A stretch of 64,000 nt of DNA, taken from Chryseobacterium glaciei. GTDB lineage: Bacteria; Bacteroidota; Bacteroidia; Flavobacteriales; Weeksellaceae. The stretch lies in assembly GCF_001648155.1 (NCBI RefSeq), contig NZ_CP015199.1:2304501-2368500 (forward strand). Reading direction: 5' to 3'. Position numbers and translations under genes: made by a program. Positions 25,700 to 34,520 of the stretch are shown piece after piece (the first letter of the stretch is position 1; every line of letters starts with the position of its first letter). The notes under the pieces are model-generated. The model saw only the letters and a program-made list of their open reading frames with translations. It did no database searches and was not told the origin of the DNA.

Positions 25700-25709
25700 A
25701 ATTCAAAAT
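25682..25709 (+). repeat. 28-bp direct repeat, left copy
   Basis: Starts CTTGAGTTTTTTG and ends AATTCAAAAT. It is identical over 28 bases to 34464-34491, and the two copies bracket the RHS toxin region. Confidence 0.8.
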
Positions 25710-25849
25710 GGAGTACTTTATTAATAATATGAAGGTGTATGTGAAATTTTTTTATTGATTTTTTTTTAAAAATGGATTTTATTTTTTATTGATGCCTTGC
25801 TTATATAGAATAACGTGTAACATATTGAACTAAAATATTTTAAAAATAA

Positions 25850-25881
25850 TTCCTCAATTGTGGAAAATAATATTAGCTTTG
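25850..25881 (+). promoter_or_regulatory. Candidate promoter of the RHS operon
   Basis: TTC (25850-25852), 21 bp, TAGCTTTG (25874-25881), which fits TAnnTTTG. It lies 24 bases upstream of the first gene of the operon, inside the segment bracketed by the direct repeats. Confidence 0.5.
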
Positions 25882-25905
25882 CAAAAATATTTAAAAAACA
25901 CAATT

Positions 25906-26715
25906 ATGAAAAAATCATTACTGATTGCGGGTATTCTATTATCCACTCTTACATTTTCACAAACTTGGAATACTGCAGGAAACTCAGGGACTTCTTCTAC
26001 AAATAATTTTGTAGGAACAACAGATAATCAATCCCTAATTCTCAAAGCTAATAATTCAGAAGGTTTGCGTGTATTACCTGATGGTAATGTAAGGATTGGA
26101 GGAAATATTGACCCTGTAACAACTAATACTTCTACGTTAAGGGTTTATAGAGACTTTATCCCAACTATTGAACTCGCTAATCCATTTGGACGTTTTGAAA
26201 TTTCAAAATCGGCTTGTAATGGTTGTGCTGCTTCTGGTGCTATACCAGGTGATACTGTTTTAAGAAATCTAGGTGCTAGTCATAATATAATACTTTCTAT
26301 TCCAGATAATGCTAATGACGGTGCTTCTTTTATTGGTATTAATGATGGATCACATGGTACATGGATTAAATTCTTCAATAATGCAACAGCAAAATTTGAT
26401 GGTAAAATAACAGCAAAAGAAGTTGAAGTTAAAGCCAATGTTTGGGCAGATTATGTATTCAAAAAAGATTATAAGCTTAATTCTCTAGAAGAAGTAGAAA
26501 AGCATATTAAGGAAAAAGGGCATTTGCCAAATATTCCATCTGCTGATGAAGTTACGAAAAATGGGCTTAATTTGGGTGAAATGGATGCCAAACTTCTTGA
26601 GAAAATTGAAGAACTTACTCTTTATTCAATTGAACAGGATAAGCAGATAAAATCTCAATCCGAAGAAATTAAAGAATTAAAAAAACTGGTTCAACAATTT
26701 CTTTCTACAAAATAA
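25906..26715 (+). CDS. Secreted protein with C-terminal coiled coil (tail-fibre-like end)
   Basis: 269 residues with a signal peptide (MKKSLLIAGILLSTLTFSQ). The middle part is rich in Asn, Thr and Gly and has beta-strand character. The C-terminal 90 residues (VWADYVFKKDYKLNSLEEVE, GHLPNIPSADEV, then a heptad helix to the end) form a module often found at the ends of secreted Bacteroidota proteins, similar in layout to a tail-fibre trimerisation/chaperone end. I do not know its function. It is the first gene of the RHS unit, with 14 bases to the next gene. The ATG 48 bases upstream is rejected because the signal peptide starts here. Confidence 0.75.
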   Translation: MKKSLLIAGILLSTLTFSQTWNTAGNSGTSSTNNFVGTTDNQSLILKANNSEGLRVLPDGNVRIGGNIDPVTTNTSTLRVYRDFIPTIELANPFGRFEISKSACNGCAASGAIPGDTVLRNLGASHNIILSIPDNANDGASFIGINDGSHGTWIKFFNNATAKFDGKITAKEVEVKANVWADYVFKKDYKLNSLEEVEKHIKEKGHLPNIPSADEVTKNGLNLGEMDAKLLEKIEELTLYSIEQDKQIKSQSEEIKELKKLVQQFLSTK

Positions 26716-26729
26716 CACAAATACTAAAA

Positions 26730-27197
26730 ATGAAAACAAAATTACTTTCTATAATTTCATTGTTTATAGGCTTTTTAGGTTTTTCTCAAACCGAAGTTTA
26801 TTTTAAATATGATGAAGCAGGAAACCAACGATATAGAGGACCGAATGTTAATGGTAAAAATACTGAAGAGTCAAAAAAAGCAGAATCTAAAGTAGTACCT
26901 TTGGTTCAGCCTCAAACAAGAATTGATGAAAAAGCCTTCTTGAAGCAGATTAGGTTATACCCTGTTCCTGTCAATGATTTCCTTACAATAGATTGGACTG
27001 AAGAAGTAGATAGTTTAATTGAATCTGTTTCTCTTTACCAACATAGTACGGTTCACTGGAAATTCCAACAACAAAATATTCCGAGTCTTAACAGACAGTT
27101 GAAGATCAACATGTCTGGCTATGAGTGGGGTGTTTACGTTGTACGCTTTACTTTAAAAGACGGAAGAATTTTCAGTAAAAACATTACAAAACGATAA
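26730..27197 (+). CDS. Small T9SS-sorted secreted protein with a YD-like motif
   Basis: 155 residues. Signal peptide MKTKLLSIISLFIGFLGFSQ. Right after it comes YFKYDEAGNQRYRG, which has the Y-x-Y-D-x-x-G-N pattern of an RHS/YD repeat. A charged linker follows. The last 80 residues (IRLYPVPVNDFLTIDW, VSLYQHSTVHWKF, MSGYEWGVYVVRF, KDGRIFSKNI) match the type A sorting domain read by the type IX secretion system. It should reach the cell surface. The RHS gene starts 9 bases later, so the two are made together; this could be an accessory or anchoring protein for the RHS product. Confidence 0.72.
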   Translation: MKTKLLSIISLFIGFLGFSQTEVYFKYDEAGNQRYRGPNVNGKNTEESKKAESKVVPLVQPQTRIDEKAFLKQIRLYPVPVNDFLTIDWTEEVDSLIESVSLYQHSTVHWKFQQQNIPSLNRQLKINMSGYEWGVYVVRFTLKDGRIFSKNITKR

Positions 27198-27206
27198 TAG
27201 TTAACC

Positions 27207-30200
27207 ATGAAATTTTACGACACAAAAATGAAATTCATTTTATCAATTATACTGTCCTTATGTTCTGTACTAGGCTTTTCACAGACCATACTCTACCAGA
27301 CAGAAAACACTTCCCGAACAGTTCAAGATCCTCAGACGGTAATCCTTACTGAAGGTTTTCATGCTAAATCGGATGTTTCCAATCCATTTATTGCCAAAAT
27401 TGGGCCTTCAACAGGAAATCCGGGTGGCGGACCTGTTGATTCCGGTGCTGGTGCAGGTAATCCATCTGGAACAACTGCTCCACCTGGACAAAGCTTTCAT
27501 GATACTGCAGGAAACATTGAAGTTAACGGGGGTGGTCAATTACAGTTCACTTTAGCAATTACCTTACCCCCAGGTGTGAAAAATATTGCACCTAATATGA
27601 ACCTAACTTATACGAGTAATTCAGGGAATGGAGCTATGGGGTATGGTTGGTCGATATCTGGAGTAACTGCCATATCAAGAATGGGAAAAACTATTGAAAG
27701 AGATGGAGAGCAAATAGGTGTTAAACTAGATAATTCTGATTATTACACATTCAATGGACAAAGATTGATCCTAAAATCAGGAGAATACGGGAAAAATGGA
27801 GCCGAATATGTTACCGAAAAGTATTCTAATATAAAAATTAAATCCTTTGGAGCAATCACTGCACAACCCTGGCAGGGTCCTGAATATTGGATAGTTACTT
27901 TTGAAGATGGATCACAGGCTTGGTATGGAGACCCGCCAGCAACTTCTTATAATGCTTCGACAACGCCTTTAGAATATAATATTTCAAAGTGGAAAGATGC
28001 ACAAGGAAATTATATATTATATGATTACATGCAAGGCCAGGGAAATTCACAAAATCTAGCTACAATCGATAGAATTAGATGGGGAGGGAATGAAAATTTA
28101 AATACTAGTCCAGTTAATATAATTATTTTTAATTATGTTCCCAATACTTTATCCGAATCATATTATATAGCTGGAGTTCCTTTCGTTCAGGATAGGATAC
28201 TTGATAATGTAATTGTTGCTAAGAATAACGATATATTTAAGAAATATACTATTGAATATGGATCTAACAGTACAAACTATCAATTTGTAAATAAGATTAC
28301 TGAAAGTAACAGCCAGGGAGCTTCTGCAAATTCTATAAAATTTGAATATCCTCAGGCTACACCAATATCTATTGAATATAATTATATACAAAGTGCTGAT
28401 CCATTTAGTGGTGTAAAACTTACTGGTGACTTTAATGGCGATTCTTATATTGACTTTGTAATGGATAATGGTACCATAAAACTTGGTGCATTCAACAATG
28501 ATACTTTTACAACGTTTACTACTAATAAGGTTTTTGCAAGCAATGCAAAGGTAGTTAATACTTTATTAGATGAAGAGGGTGAGGTTTATAATGGTAACGG
28601 CGTTGTTGAATATAAAGACGGTAAAGTTTTAGGCTATATTTATAGAAATAATACCTTTGTAAAAGTATTCGAGAGAAATATGTTGCTGGGTTCCTCTGAT
28701 GACATGATCACTTTAGAAGTAGGTGATTTAGATGGTGATGGTATATCTGATCTTTTTATTGATGATGGAGATCAAGGTGCATTTAATACAAAAGTTGTCG
28801 TTGATCTTAAATATCCAAGTACAGGATTTTATTACATTCTTCCGCTAACCGATGAAAATTCATATACAGATCAGAAATATATGGATATTGACGGAGATGG
28901 AAAGGTAGAAGTCATTAATGTTCAAGGGTCTCAATATACTGTTTTTGAATTTGTAAAATACAGCTCTAATCAGTATCTGAAGAAAATACGGTTTTCAGGT
29001 AGCCTAATGGAAACTAAAGACTCAGAATTCCCTGTATTATTCGGTGATTTCAATGGAGATGGAAAATTAGATTTTACGATTCCTGTTACGGATAATGCTA
29101 TAGGTAAGCCAGATAATTGGAGATTCTATATAGGAACGGGTAAAGGATTTAATAATTTTCTTAAAACTGAATTTTTTACATATAGAAAACCTAAAACAAC
29201 ACCTGGTAATGGTTATACTATATCAGCACAGCAATACTTTTTTTCCATTGCTGACATGAATAAAGATGGGAAATCAGATATAGTACAAATTTTCTCATAT
29301 AATCAAGTTAATAATTTTAGTGCACAAGGGTATAGAGATTTCGGCTATGTAGTAAGTACTAAATTGGCAAATGGAGCGGGATCTGGTGGTACATTAAATT
29401 TTGCTGCAACACCATCATTTGTAAGTCCTACTTATCAGGTACAGAATATTGATGACTTAACATTATTTGCTCCCCTTACCAGTCCAATCAAAGCAAATAA
29501 TAATTATTATAATGTCTTTTTATACTGGAAGCAATATTTGCATAGATTAAAAGCTCCTACACCGATTGCTGAATTGGCAAGAATAAAATCTATTAATCAA
29601 GGAAATGATAGAGTAATTACTGATATATCTTATGCAGAAGCTACTCCGGAAAGTAATAATATTTATAATAAGACGAAGAAAGAATTTTATCCTTATTTTT
29701 CTAGTGAGAGAGCCAATCAAACATTTCTAGTTTCTCAGTTAAGACAAGCTGGAAGAAAGCAAGATTTCAGATATAGAGGCTTTACAGGTAATTTACATGG
29801 TAAAGGAATGATAGGCTTTAATCAGGTCGCGCGTTCATCGTTTTATGCAGATGGCTTTGAAAATACTAAAATTTGGTCAGGATTAGAAATTGATATTGAA
29901 AATGAAGGTGTTCCTGTCAAGGAATGGTCAATCAGAACAAATAATGAAAATCAAATCTTCCCACCTGATATTTCTGAAAACAATACACAATTATTAAGTT
30001 TTAAGTCAACTTTATACCAAACGGATAAACTAATTAATGGTCAGGTAGTAACAAATGTTGCAAATGCAGATAAGCCAAAAGTTGTAATAGCACGTGTTCC
30101 CCAAACCATAACAGAGAAAGATTTTTTAACTGGAACAAATTCAGTTAGCGAAATCACCTATGGAAATTATTATCTTCCTTCACATAGTTTAACAAATATT

Positions 30201-33200
30201 AATAATGGTTATTCTATAACGACCTCAGAATTTGAATATGTTCATAATCCTTCTGCAGATGGAGCAGATTATTATATAGGTAGACCAACATCTAAGACAG
30301 ACGTTTCAAAGGCCTACGGAGATGTTAAATTTGCTAAAGAAGAGTATTCTTATGAAAATAATCTCTTGAAAACTATTATAAAGTGGAATAGAGATAATTC
30401 AGAAAATACTATAGAAACTAATGGTTACGATGATTTTGGAAATGTTATTAAAAAAGAAATTAGGAACAGTTTAGATTCTCAAGTTCAGACCGTAAGTACA
30501 GAGTATGATTCTCAAGGATTCTTTGTATTAAAGCAAGTAGATAATCTTGGTTTAGAAACCGAATTTACTTATAATGGCTTTGGTCAAGTACTAACTCAAA
30601 CAACACCGCTAGGTAATATTCAGACAAATACTTATGACGACTGGGGGAAACTTCTGAAATCTAAAAACAATTTAACCGGAACAACAACATATCAGTATGA
30701 TAGAAATAGTAATTTTAATATAACAGTTACGCAATATGATTCTGATGGTGATGTAACGAAGAAATTTACTAATAAATTAGGGCAAAAATATAAAGTCTCT
30801 ACGAAGGCTTTTGGACAGGGGCAGTTTGTTTCAAAGGATTTCCAGTATGATGCTCTAGGAAGAACTATAAAAGAAAGTGAACCTTATTTTGAGGGACAAA
30901 ATGCTTCTCAATGGAATACCTCTACTTATGATGATTCTGTATTCCCTACAAAAGTGTCTGTTGTTGCGTTTAATGGAAAACAAGTAGAAACATCTGTTAC
31001 AGGTTTAACAACAATTGTAAAGCAACCCAATAATTATAATAAAATAACATCAAAAACAGCTGATGCTTTAGGCAATATTGTTTCATCAACTGATCAAGGA
31101 GGAATGATACAGTTCTCTTATAATGCAGCGGGAGAGCAGATAGAAGCTAAGTATGCTGGAAATATTGTTAAAACCCAATATGATGCCTGGGGAAGAAAAT
31201 CAGAATTTAATGATCCTTCGAATGGTGTTTATAAATACGAATATGATGGTTTTGGGCAGTCCAAAAAGATCTTCAGTCCAAAAGGAACTAAAGAATATAA
31301 ATACAATGCTTTAGGTCAGCTTATTACGCAAAGCGAAGTGTCTACAGTTGACGGAGGGCAGGCTACCAATAAAACAATAAACTACACCTATGATGATAAA
31401 GGCAGGGTTGTTTCAAAGTCAGGAACATCCAAAGGAAAAGCCTACAGTTCAAACGTAGTTTACGATCCGCAGGGCAGAGTGTTATCTTCATCAGAAAGTA
31501 GTAATGGAAAATATTTTATAAAAAAAGGCATTACCTATGACGATAAAGGAAAAATAGTTTCATATGAAAAGCAATTGTATTCTTCCGGAACTCTTACAAA
31601 TGTTCAAATAGAAAATGTGTATAGTTCGTGGGATGGACAATTGTATCAGGTTAAAGATAAGGTAACTGGAAAGGTACTGTGGGAATTACAAGGAACCAAT
31701 GCCAGAGGACAGGTTGTAAATGCAAAGCTTGGTATGTCTATTATAAATAATGATTATAATAATGATACAGGATTGTTACGAGAGATCAAGCATACTACTT
31801 CTCCTTCACAAACTATTCTTAATATTAAGTATACATTTGATGCCGTTAAGAATGAATTGAAACTCAGAACGACTTTAGGAGATTTCAATCTCATTGAATC
31901 ATTCGATTATGACGACAACAATCGTTTGGTAAGCTGGACAAATCCAAGGACAGGACAAGTCTCTTCCAATACCTATGATGTTAAAGGTAGAATTATAGAA
32001 AATGATCAGGTAGGAGCTATTAAGTTTGATAACTCTTCGAAGATTTATCAGGCAACAGGAATGACTTTGAATGCGGCAGGAACACAGAATTATAATAATG
32101 ACTTAATTCAAAGCATTACATACAATGAAAACAATGATCCTGTATTTATTGATGGGGAAAAAGGAGATGTTGCCTTCCAATATGGCTTAACAAATATGAG
32201 ACAGAGAGTTACCTATGGAGGTAATTTTGGAGCCGATAATGATGGGAAGTTTACCAAGTTTTACAATGAGGATGGAAGTTTTGAAATATCAAAAGATAAT
32301 ACTACAGGTAAGGAAAAACATATTATTTATATAGGTGGAACACCATATGAAAGTAATATTATATATTTGAAAAACTTTGATGAGAGCAGTGGTTCTTTTA
32401 AATTTTTGCATAAAGATTATTTAGGAAGTATTCTGGCGATAAGTGATGAAACAGGAAACAAGCTGGAACAAAGACATTTTGATGCCTGGGGTAACTTTAC
32501 TCATCTTAAGATAGGAGGCGGAGCAATTATTACCGATAAAAATACTATTGATAATACTTCATTATTAGTAGATCGAGGATATACAAGTCACGAGCATTTT
32601 GCGGAGATTGGAATCATCCATATGAATGGTAGATTATATGATCCGTTGTTGAGAAGATTCTTAAATGCAGATGAGAATATTCAGGATATTTTTAATACAC
32701 AGATTTATAATAAGTATGGGTATGTAACGAATAACCCTCTGATGTATACGGATCCTGATGGAGAATTCGCTTGGATAATTATTGGGGCGGTTGCAGGAGC
32801 TTGGATAACAGGCGCAAAAGCTAACGGAACCTGGAATCCTATGAAATGGAACTGGGGGAATACTTGGGGTAAGATTGTAATGGGAGCCGCAATAGGTGCG
32901 GTTACTGGAGGTATTGGTTCTGCTGTAGGAGTATCTGCCCTTGCTGCTATTCCCGCTTCATGGGGGATTTCTGGAGGAATTCTGGGAGGAGCTATTTCTG
33001 GTGCTGCTGGAGGTGCTGTAGCTGGAGCCCTTAATGGTTTTACTACTGCTGTAATGTTTGGGGAGAATGTATTAGAGGGTACTTTGATGGGAGCGGGATC
33101 TGGTTTTGTGGCAGGAGGTGTTTTGGGAGGTGTTTTGGGAGGAGCACAACAAGCAATAAACAATGCTAAAGGAATTGGTACACCAGGAACTATTTTAAAA

Positions 33201-33737
33201 GGTGCTCCTATTGCTGAAGGAAGAAGTGCTTGGACGCTAAATAATGTTTCAAAAACTACCACAACTGGAGCAACTCCGAAAGGAAGCTTAACTAATACTG
33301 TTATTGTAGGAGAAGCATCTGGAGATTTTGAAGTTGGGAAGAGTCTTGCCACTGAAGTTCCAGGGGAGGCAATTTATAAAGCAGATACCAATCTTGCTAA
33401 GGTGCCTCAAGAAGAAATACTAGTACGCCATCACACCTCGTATAAAAACCTAAAATTAATTAAGAAAAGTGGATTTCTTAACGCTTCTAGAGCTGAGCCA
33501 TTTGGGGTGGATGTAGAAGTAGCTCCTTTTGTAAATCCAACTAAAGCTGATTTAAGCCAATGGGGTAGAGGATCATATATTGAATTTTATGCTCCTAAAA
33601 GTCAGTTAGGAGTACCTCCTGGTTATTTAAAAGGTGGTAATGGAAATCCGGGAAGGATATTCACTGATGGGTTAAAGCCTTTTGACTTAAAAGGGACTGA
33701 TCCAAAATTTGTAAGATGGAATTGGTTAGGATTTTAA
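27207..33737 (+). CDS. Large SpvB/VCBS/RHS-repeat protein with C-terminal toxin domain
   Basis: 2176 residues with a signal peptide (MKFILSIILSLCSVLGFSQ from the second Met). Order of parts: a TEGFHAK-type stalk segment (about 40-65), a Gly/Pro linker, an SpvB-like domain from 102 (NIEVNGGGQLQFTLAITLPP), five calcium-binding VCBS/FG-GAP motifs (GDFNGDSYIDF 408, GDLDGDGISDLF 507, DIDGDGKVEV 560, GDFNGDGKLDF 613, DMNKDGKSDI 684), YD repeats from about 1030, and the RHS core ending in NKYGYVTNNPLMYTDPDGE at 1852. A glycine-zipper segment (1853-1990) and a variable C-terminus (from 2070, RHHTS...) follow. This is the layout of polymorphic toxins that wrap a C-terminal effector in an RHS shell. 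Confidence 0.88.
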   Translation: MKFYDTKMKFILSIILSLCSVLGFSQTILYQTENTSRTVQDPQTVILTEGFHAKSDVSNPFIAKIGPSTGNPGGGPVDSGAGAGNPSGTTAPPGQSFHDTAGNIEVNGGGQLQFTLAITLPPGVKNIAPNMNLTYTSNSGNGAMGYGWSISGVTAISRMGKTIERDGEQIGVKLDNSDYYTFNGQRLILKSGEYGKNGAEYVTEKYSNIKIKSFGAITAQPWQGPEYWIVTFEDGSQAWYGDPPATSYNASTTPLEYNISKWKDAQGNYILYDYMQGQGNSQNLATIDRIRWGGNENLNTSPVNIIIFNYVPNTLSESYYIAGVPFVQDRILDNVIVAKNNDIFKKYTIEYGSNSTNYQFVNKITESNSQGASANSIKFEYPQATPISIEYNYIQSADPFSGVKLTGDFNGDSYIDFVMDNGTIKLGAFNNDTFTTFTTNKVFASNAKVVNTLLDEEGEVYNGNGVVEYKDGKVLGYIYRNNTFVKVFERNMLLGSSDDMITLEVGDLDGDGISDLFIDDGDQGAFNTKVVVDLKYPSTGFYYILPLTDENSYTDQKYMDIDGDGKVEVINVQGSQYTVFEFVKYSSNQYLKKIRFSGSLMETKDSEFPVLFGDFNGDGKLDFTIPVTDNAIGKPDNWRFYIGTGKGFNNFLKTEFFTYRKPKTTPGNGYTISAQQYFFSIADMNKDGKSDIVQIFSYNQVNNFSAQGYRDFGYVVSTKLANGAGSGGTLNFAATPSFVSPTYQVQNIDDLTLFAPLTSPIKANNNYYNVFLYWKQYLHRLKAPTPIAELARIKSINQGNDRVITDISYAEATPESNNIYNKTKKEFYPYFSSERANQTFLVSQLRQAGRKQDFRYRGFTGNLHGKGMIGFNQVARSSFYADGFENTKIWSGLEIDIENEGVPVKEWSIRTNNENQIFPPDISENNTQLLSFKSTLYQTDKLINGQVVTNVANADKPKVVIARVPQTITEKDFLTGTNSVSEITYGNYYLPSHSLTNINNGYSITTSEFEYVHNPSADGADYYIGRPTSKTDVSKAYGDVKFAKEEYSYENNLLKTIIKWNRDNSENTIETNGYDDFGNVIKKEIRNSLDSQVQTVSTEYDSQGFFVLKQVDNLGLETEFTYNGFGQVLTQTTPLGNIQTNTYDDWGKLLKSKNNLTGTTTYQYDRNSNFNITVTQYDSDGDVTKKFTNKLGQKYKVSTKAFGQGQFVSKDFQYDALGRTIKESEPYFEGQNASQWNTSTYDDSVFPTKVSVVAFNGKQVETSVTGLTTIVKQPNNYNKITSKTADALGNIVSSTDQGGMIQFSYNAAGEQIEAKYAGNIVKTQYDAWGRKSEFNDPSNGVYKYEYDGFGQSKKIFSPKGTKEYKYNALGQLITQSEVSTVDGGQATNKTINYTYDDKGRVVSKSGTSKGKAYSSNVVYDPQGRVLSSSESSNGKYFIKKGITYDDKGKIVSYEKQLYSSGTLTNVQIENVYSSWDGQLYQVKDKVTGKVLWELQGTNARGQVVNAKLGMSIINNDYNNDTGLLREIKHTTSPSQTILNIKYTFDAVKNELKLRTTLGDFNLIESFDYDDNNRLVSWTNPRTGQVSSNTYDVKGRIIENDQVGAIKFDNSSKIYQATGMTLNAAGTQNYNNDLIQSITYNENNDPVFIDGEKGDVAFQYGLTNMRQRVTYGGNFGADNDGKFTKFYNEDGSFEISKDNTTGKEKHIIYIGGTPYESNIIYLKNFDESSGSFKFLHKDYLGSILAISDETGNKLEQRHFDAWGNFTHLKIGGGAIITDKNTIDNTSLLVDRGYTSHEHFAEIGIIHMNGRLYDPLLRRFLNADENIQDIFNTQIYNKYGYVTNNPLMYTDPDGEFAWIIIGAVAGAWITGAKANGTWNPMKWNWGNTWGKIVMGAAIGAVTGGIGSAVGVSALAAIPASWGISGGILGGAISGAAGGAVAGALNGFTTAVMFGENVLEGTLMGAGSGFVAGGVLGGVLGGAQQAINNAKGIGTPGTILKGAPIAEGRSAWTLNNVSKTTTTGATPKGSLTNTVIVGEASGDFEVGKSLATEVPGEAIYKADTNLAKVPQEEILVRHHTSYKNLKLIKKSGFLNASRAEPFGVDVEVAPFVNPTKADLSQWGRGSYIEFYAPKSQLGVPPGYLKGGNGNPGRIFTDGLKPFDLKGTDPKFVRWNWLGF

Positions 33738-33746
33738 ATAAAAAAA

Positions 33747-34274
33747 ATGAAAAATATTAAAATAAAATATAATCAGTTATTATTTTTATACGCTTATTTA
33801 AGATTAATAGATCTGTCATTAGACAGAAGCAAATGGACTACTTGGAAAGAGTTTCAAGATTATTTTAAAAATATTCCCGCACCTTCGTCCGTAGCCCAAT
33901 ATCTTATATACAATTTTCAATTACCAGAAACAGATTATAAAAACTTTAGTTTTTCTTCTGAAGAAAAGCTATGGACTAATAGATTAAGAACAGTCTTTTT
34001 TAAAACTTTATATTTTAGGAAGAATGATATTCTTTATTGTTGTAAACTTTTGTATGATTTTGATAGTTTGCTTAATTCTGATAATGAAACGTATCACTTA
34101 GATATTGAAAAGTTAAGATTAAATATTGCTAAATACTATTCAAGAGTTCTAGGAAGAATGATCCTGTGGAAAGATTTGGATAAACTTATGATAATTGAAC
34201 ATTTTTTTCAGAATGAGAATTTTGATCACTTGAACTTAAATGATGTTATTCCAGATGATTTTTACAATATATAA
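33747..34274 (+). CDS. Candidate immunity protein of the RHS toxin
   Basis: 175 residues without a signal peptide, so cytosolic. It is mainly helical, rich in aromatic and charged residues (YNQLLFLYAYLRLIDLSLD near the start, YFRKNDILYCCKLLYDFDSL in the middle, VLGRMILWKDLDKLMIIEHF near the end), and acidic at the C-terminus. I recognise no named family. It starts 9 bases after the stop of the toxin gene, on the same strand and before the terminator, which is the standard place for an immunity gene in polymorphic toxin loci. Function is inferred from position only. Confidence 0.65.
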   Translation: MKNIKIKYNQLLFLYAYLRLIDLSLDRSKWTTWKEFQDYFKNIPAPSSVAQYLIYNFQLPETDYKNFSFSSEEKLWTNRLRTVFFKTLYFRKNDILYCCKLLYDFDSLLNSDNETYHLDIEKLRLNIAKYYSRVLGRMILWKDLDKLMIIEHFFQNENFDHLNLNDVIPDDFYNI

Positions 34275-34325
34275 TTTGTAGGATTTTATAAAAAGAAGCT
34301 GACCAGCTCTTCTATAAAAATAAAT

Positions 34326-34361
34326 CCCCGCTGCCCCCCGCTGCGCAAAGTCTGTGACTTT
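34326..34361 (+). other. GC-rich patch with short repeats and hairpin after the RHS unit
   Basis: CCCCGCTG occurs twice within 16 bases, followed by the hairpin AAAGTC, TGT, GACTTT. The base composition is strikingly richer in G and C than its surroundings. It may be a remnant of an older cassette end. Confidence 0.4.
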
Positions 34362-34371
34362 GAGTGATAAA

Positions 34372-34403
34372 AAAGAACCGTTACGATATAGTAGCGGTTC
34401 TTT
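34372..34403 (+). terminator. Terminator of the RHS operon
   Basis: AAAGAACCGTTAC, loop GATATA, GTAGCGGTTCTTT (13 bp, one G-U pair). The T-tract is only the TTT within the stem end, so efficiency is uncertain. Confidence 0.65.
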
Positions 34404-34463
34404 ACATATCATAATTAAAATACAGTTGAAGATTTAAGAAAATGCGAATCAACAAAAGAAATC

Positions 34464-34491
34464 CTTGAGTTTTTTGTTTTTAATTCAAAAT
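34464..34491 (+). repeat. 28-bp direct repeat, right copy
   Basis: Exact copy of 25682-25709. Here it lacks the matching upstream stem arm, so it no longer forms the terminator hairpin. Confidence 0.8.
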
Positions 34492-34500
34492 TGTATCTTG
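34474..34500 (+). promoter_or_regulatory. Candidate promoter of the FkbM methyltransferase gene
   Basis: TTG (34474-34476, within the right direct repeat), 17 bp, TATCTTG (34494-34500), one base short of TAnnTTTG. The ATG follows 20 bases later. Confidence 0.35.
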
Positions 34501-34520
34501 CAAGAACATAGAAAACCAAT

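Noticed and set aside
32705..33352. Long open frame on the minus strand (215 codons) rich in Ala and Pro
   Set aside because: It lies opposite the glycine-zipper part of the RHS gene, where GGN and GCN codons read backwards as Pro and Ala codons and leave few stops. No start context or family features.
34326..34361. tRNA or other structured RNA in the GC-rich patch
   Set aside because: It has no cloverleaf arms or T-loop consensus and only one short hairpin.
25682..34491. Prophage or insertion sequence as the source of the RHS segment
   Set aside because: No integrase, transposase, capsid, portal or tail genes, and no terminal inverted repeats. Only the direct repeat is seen.
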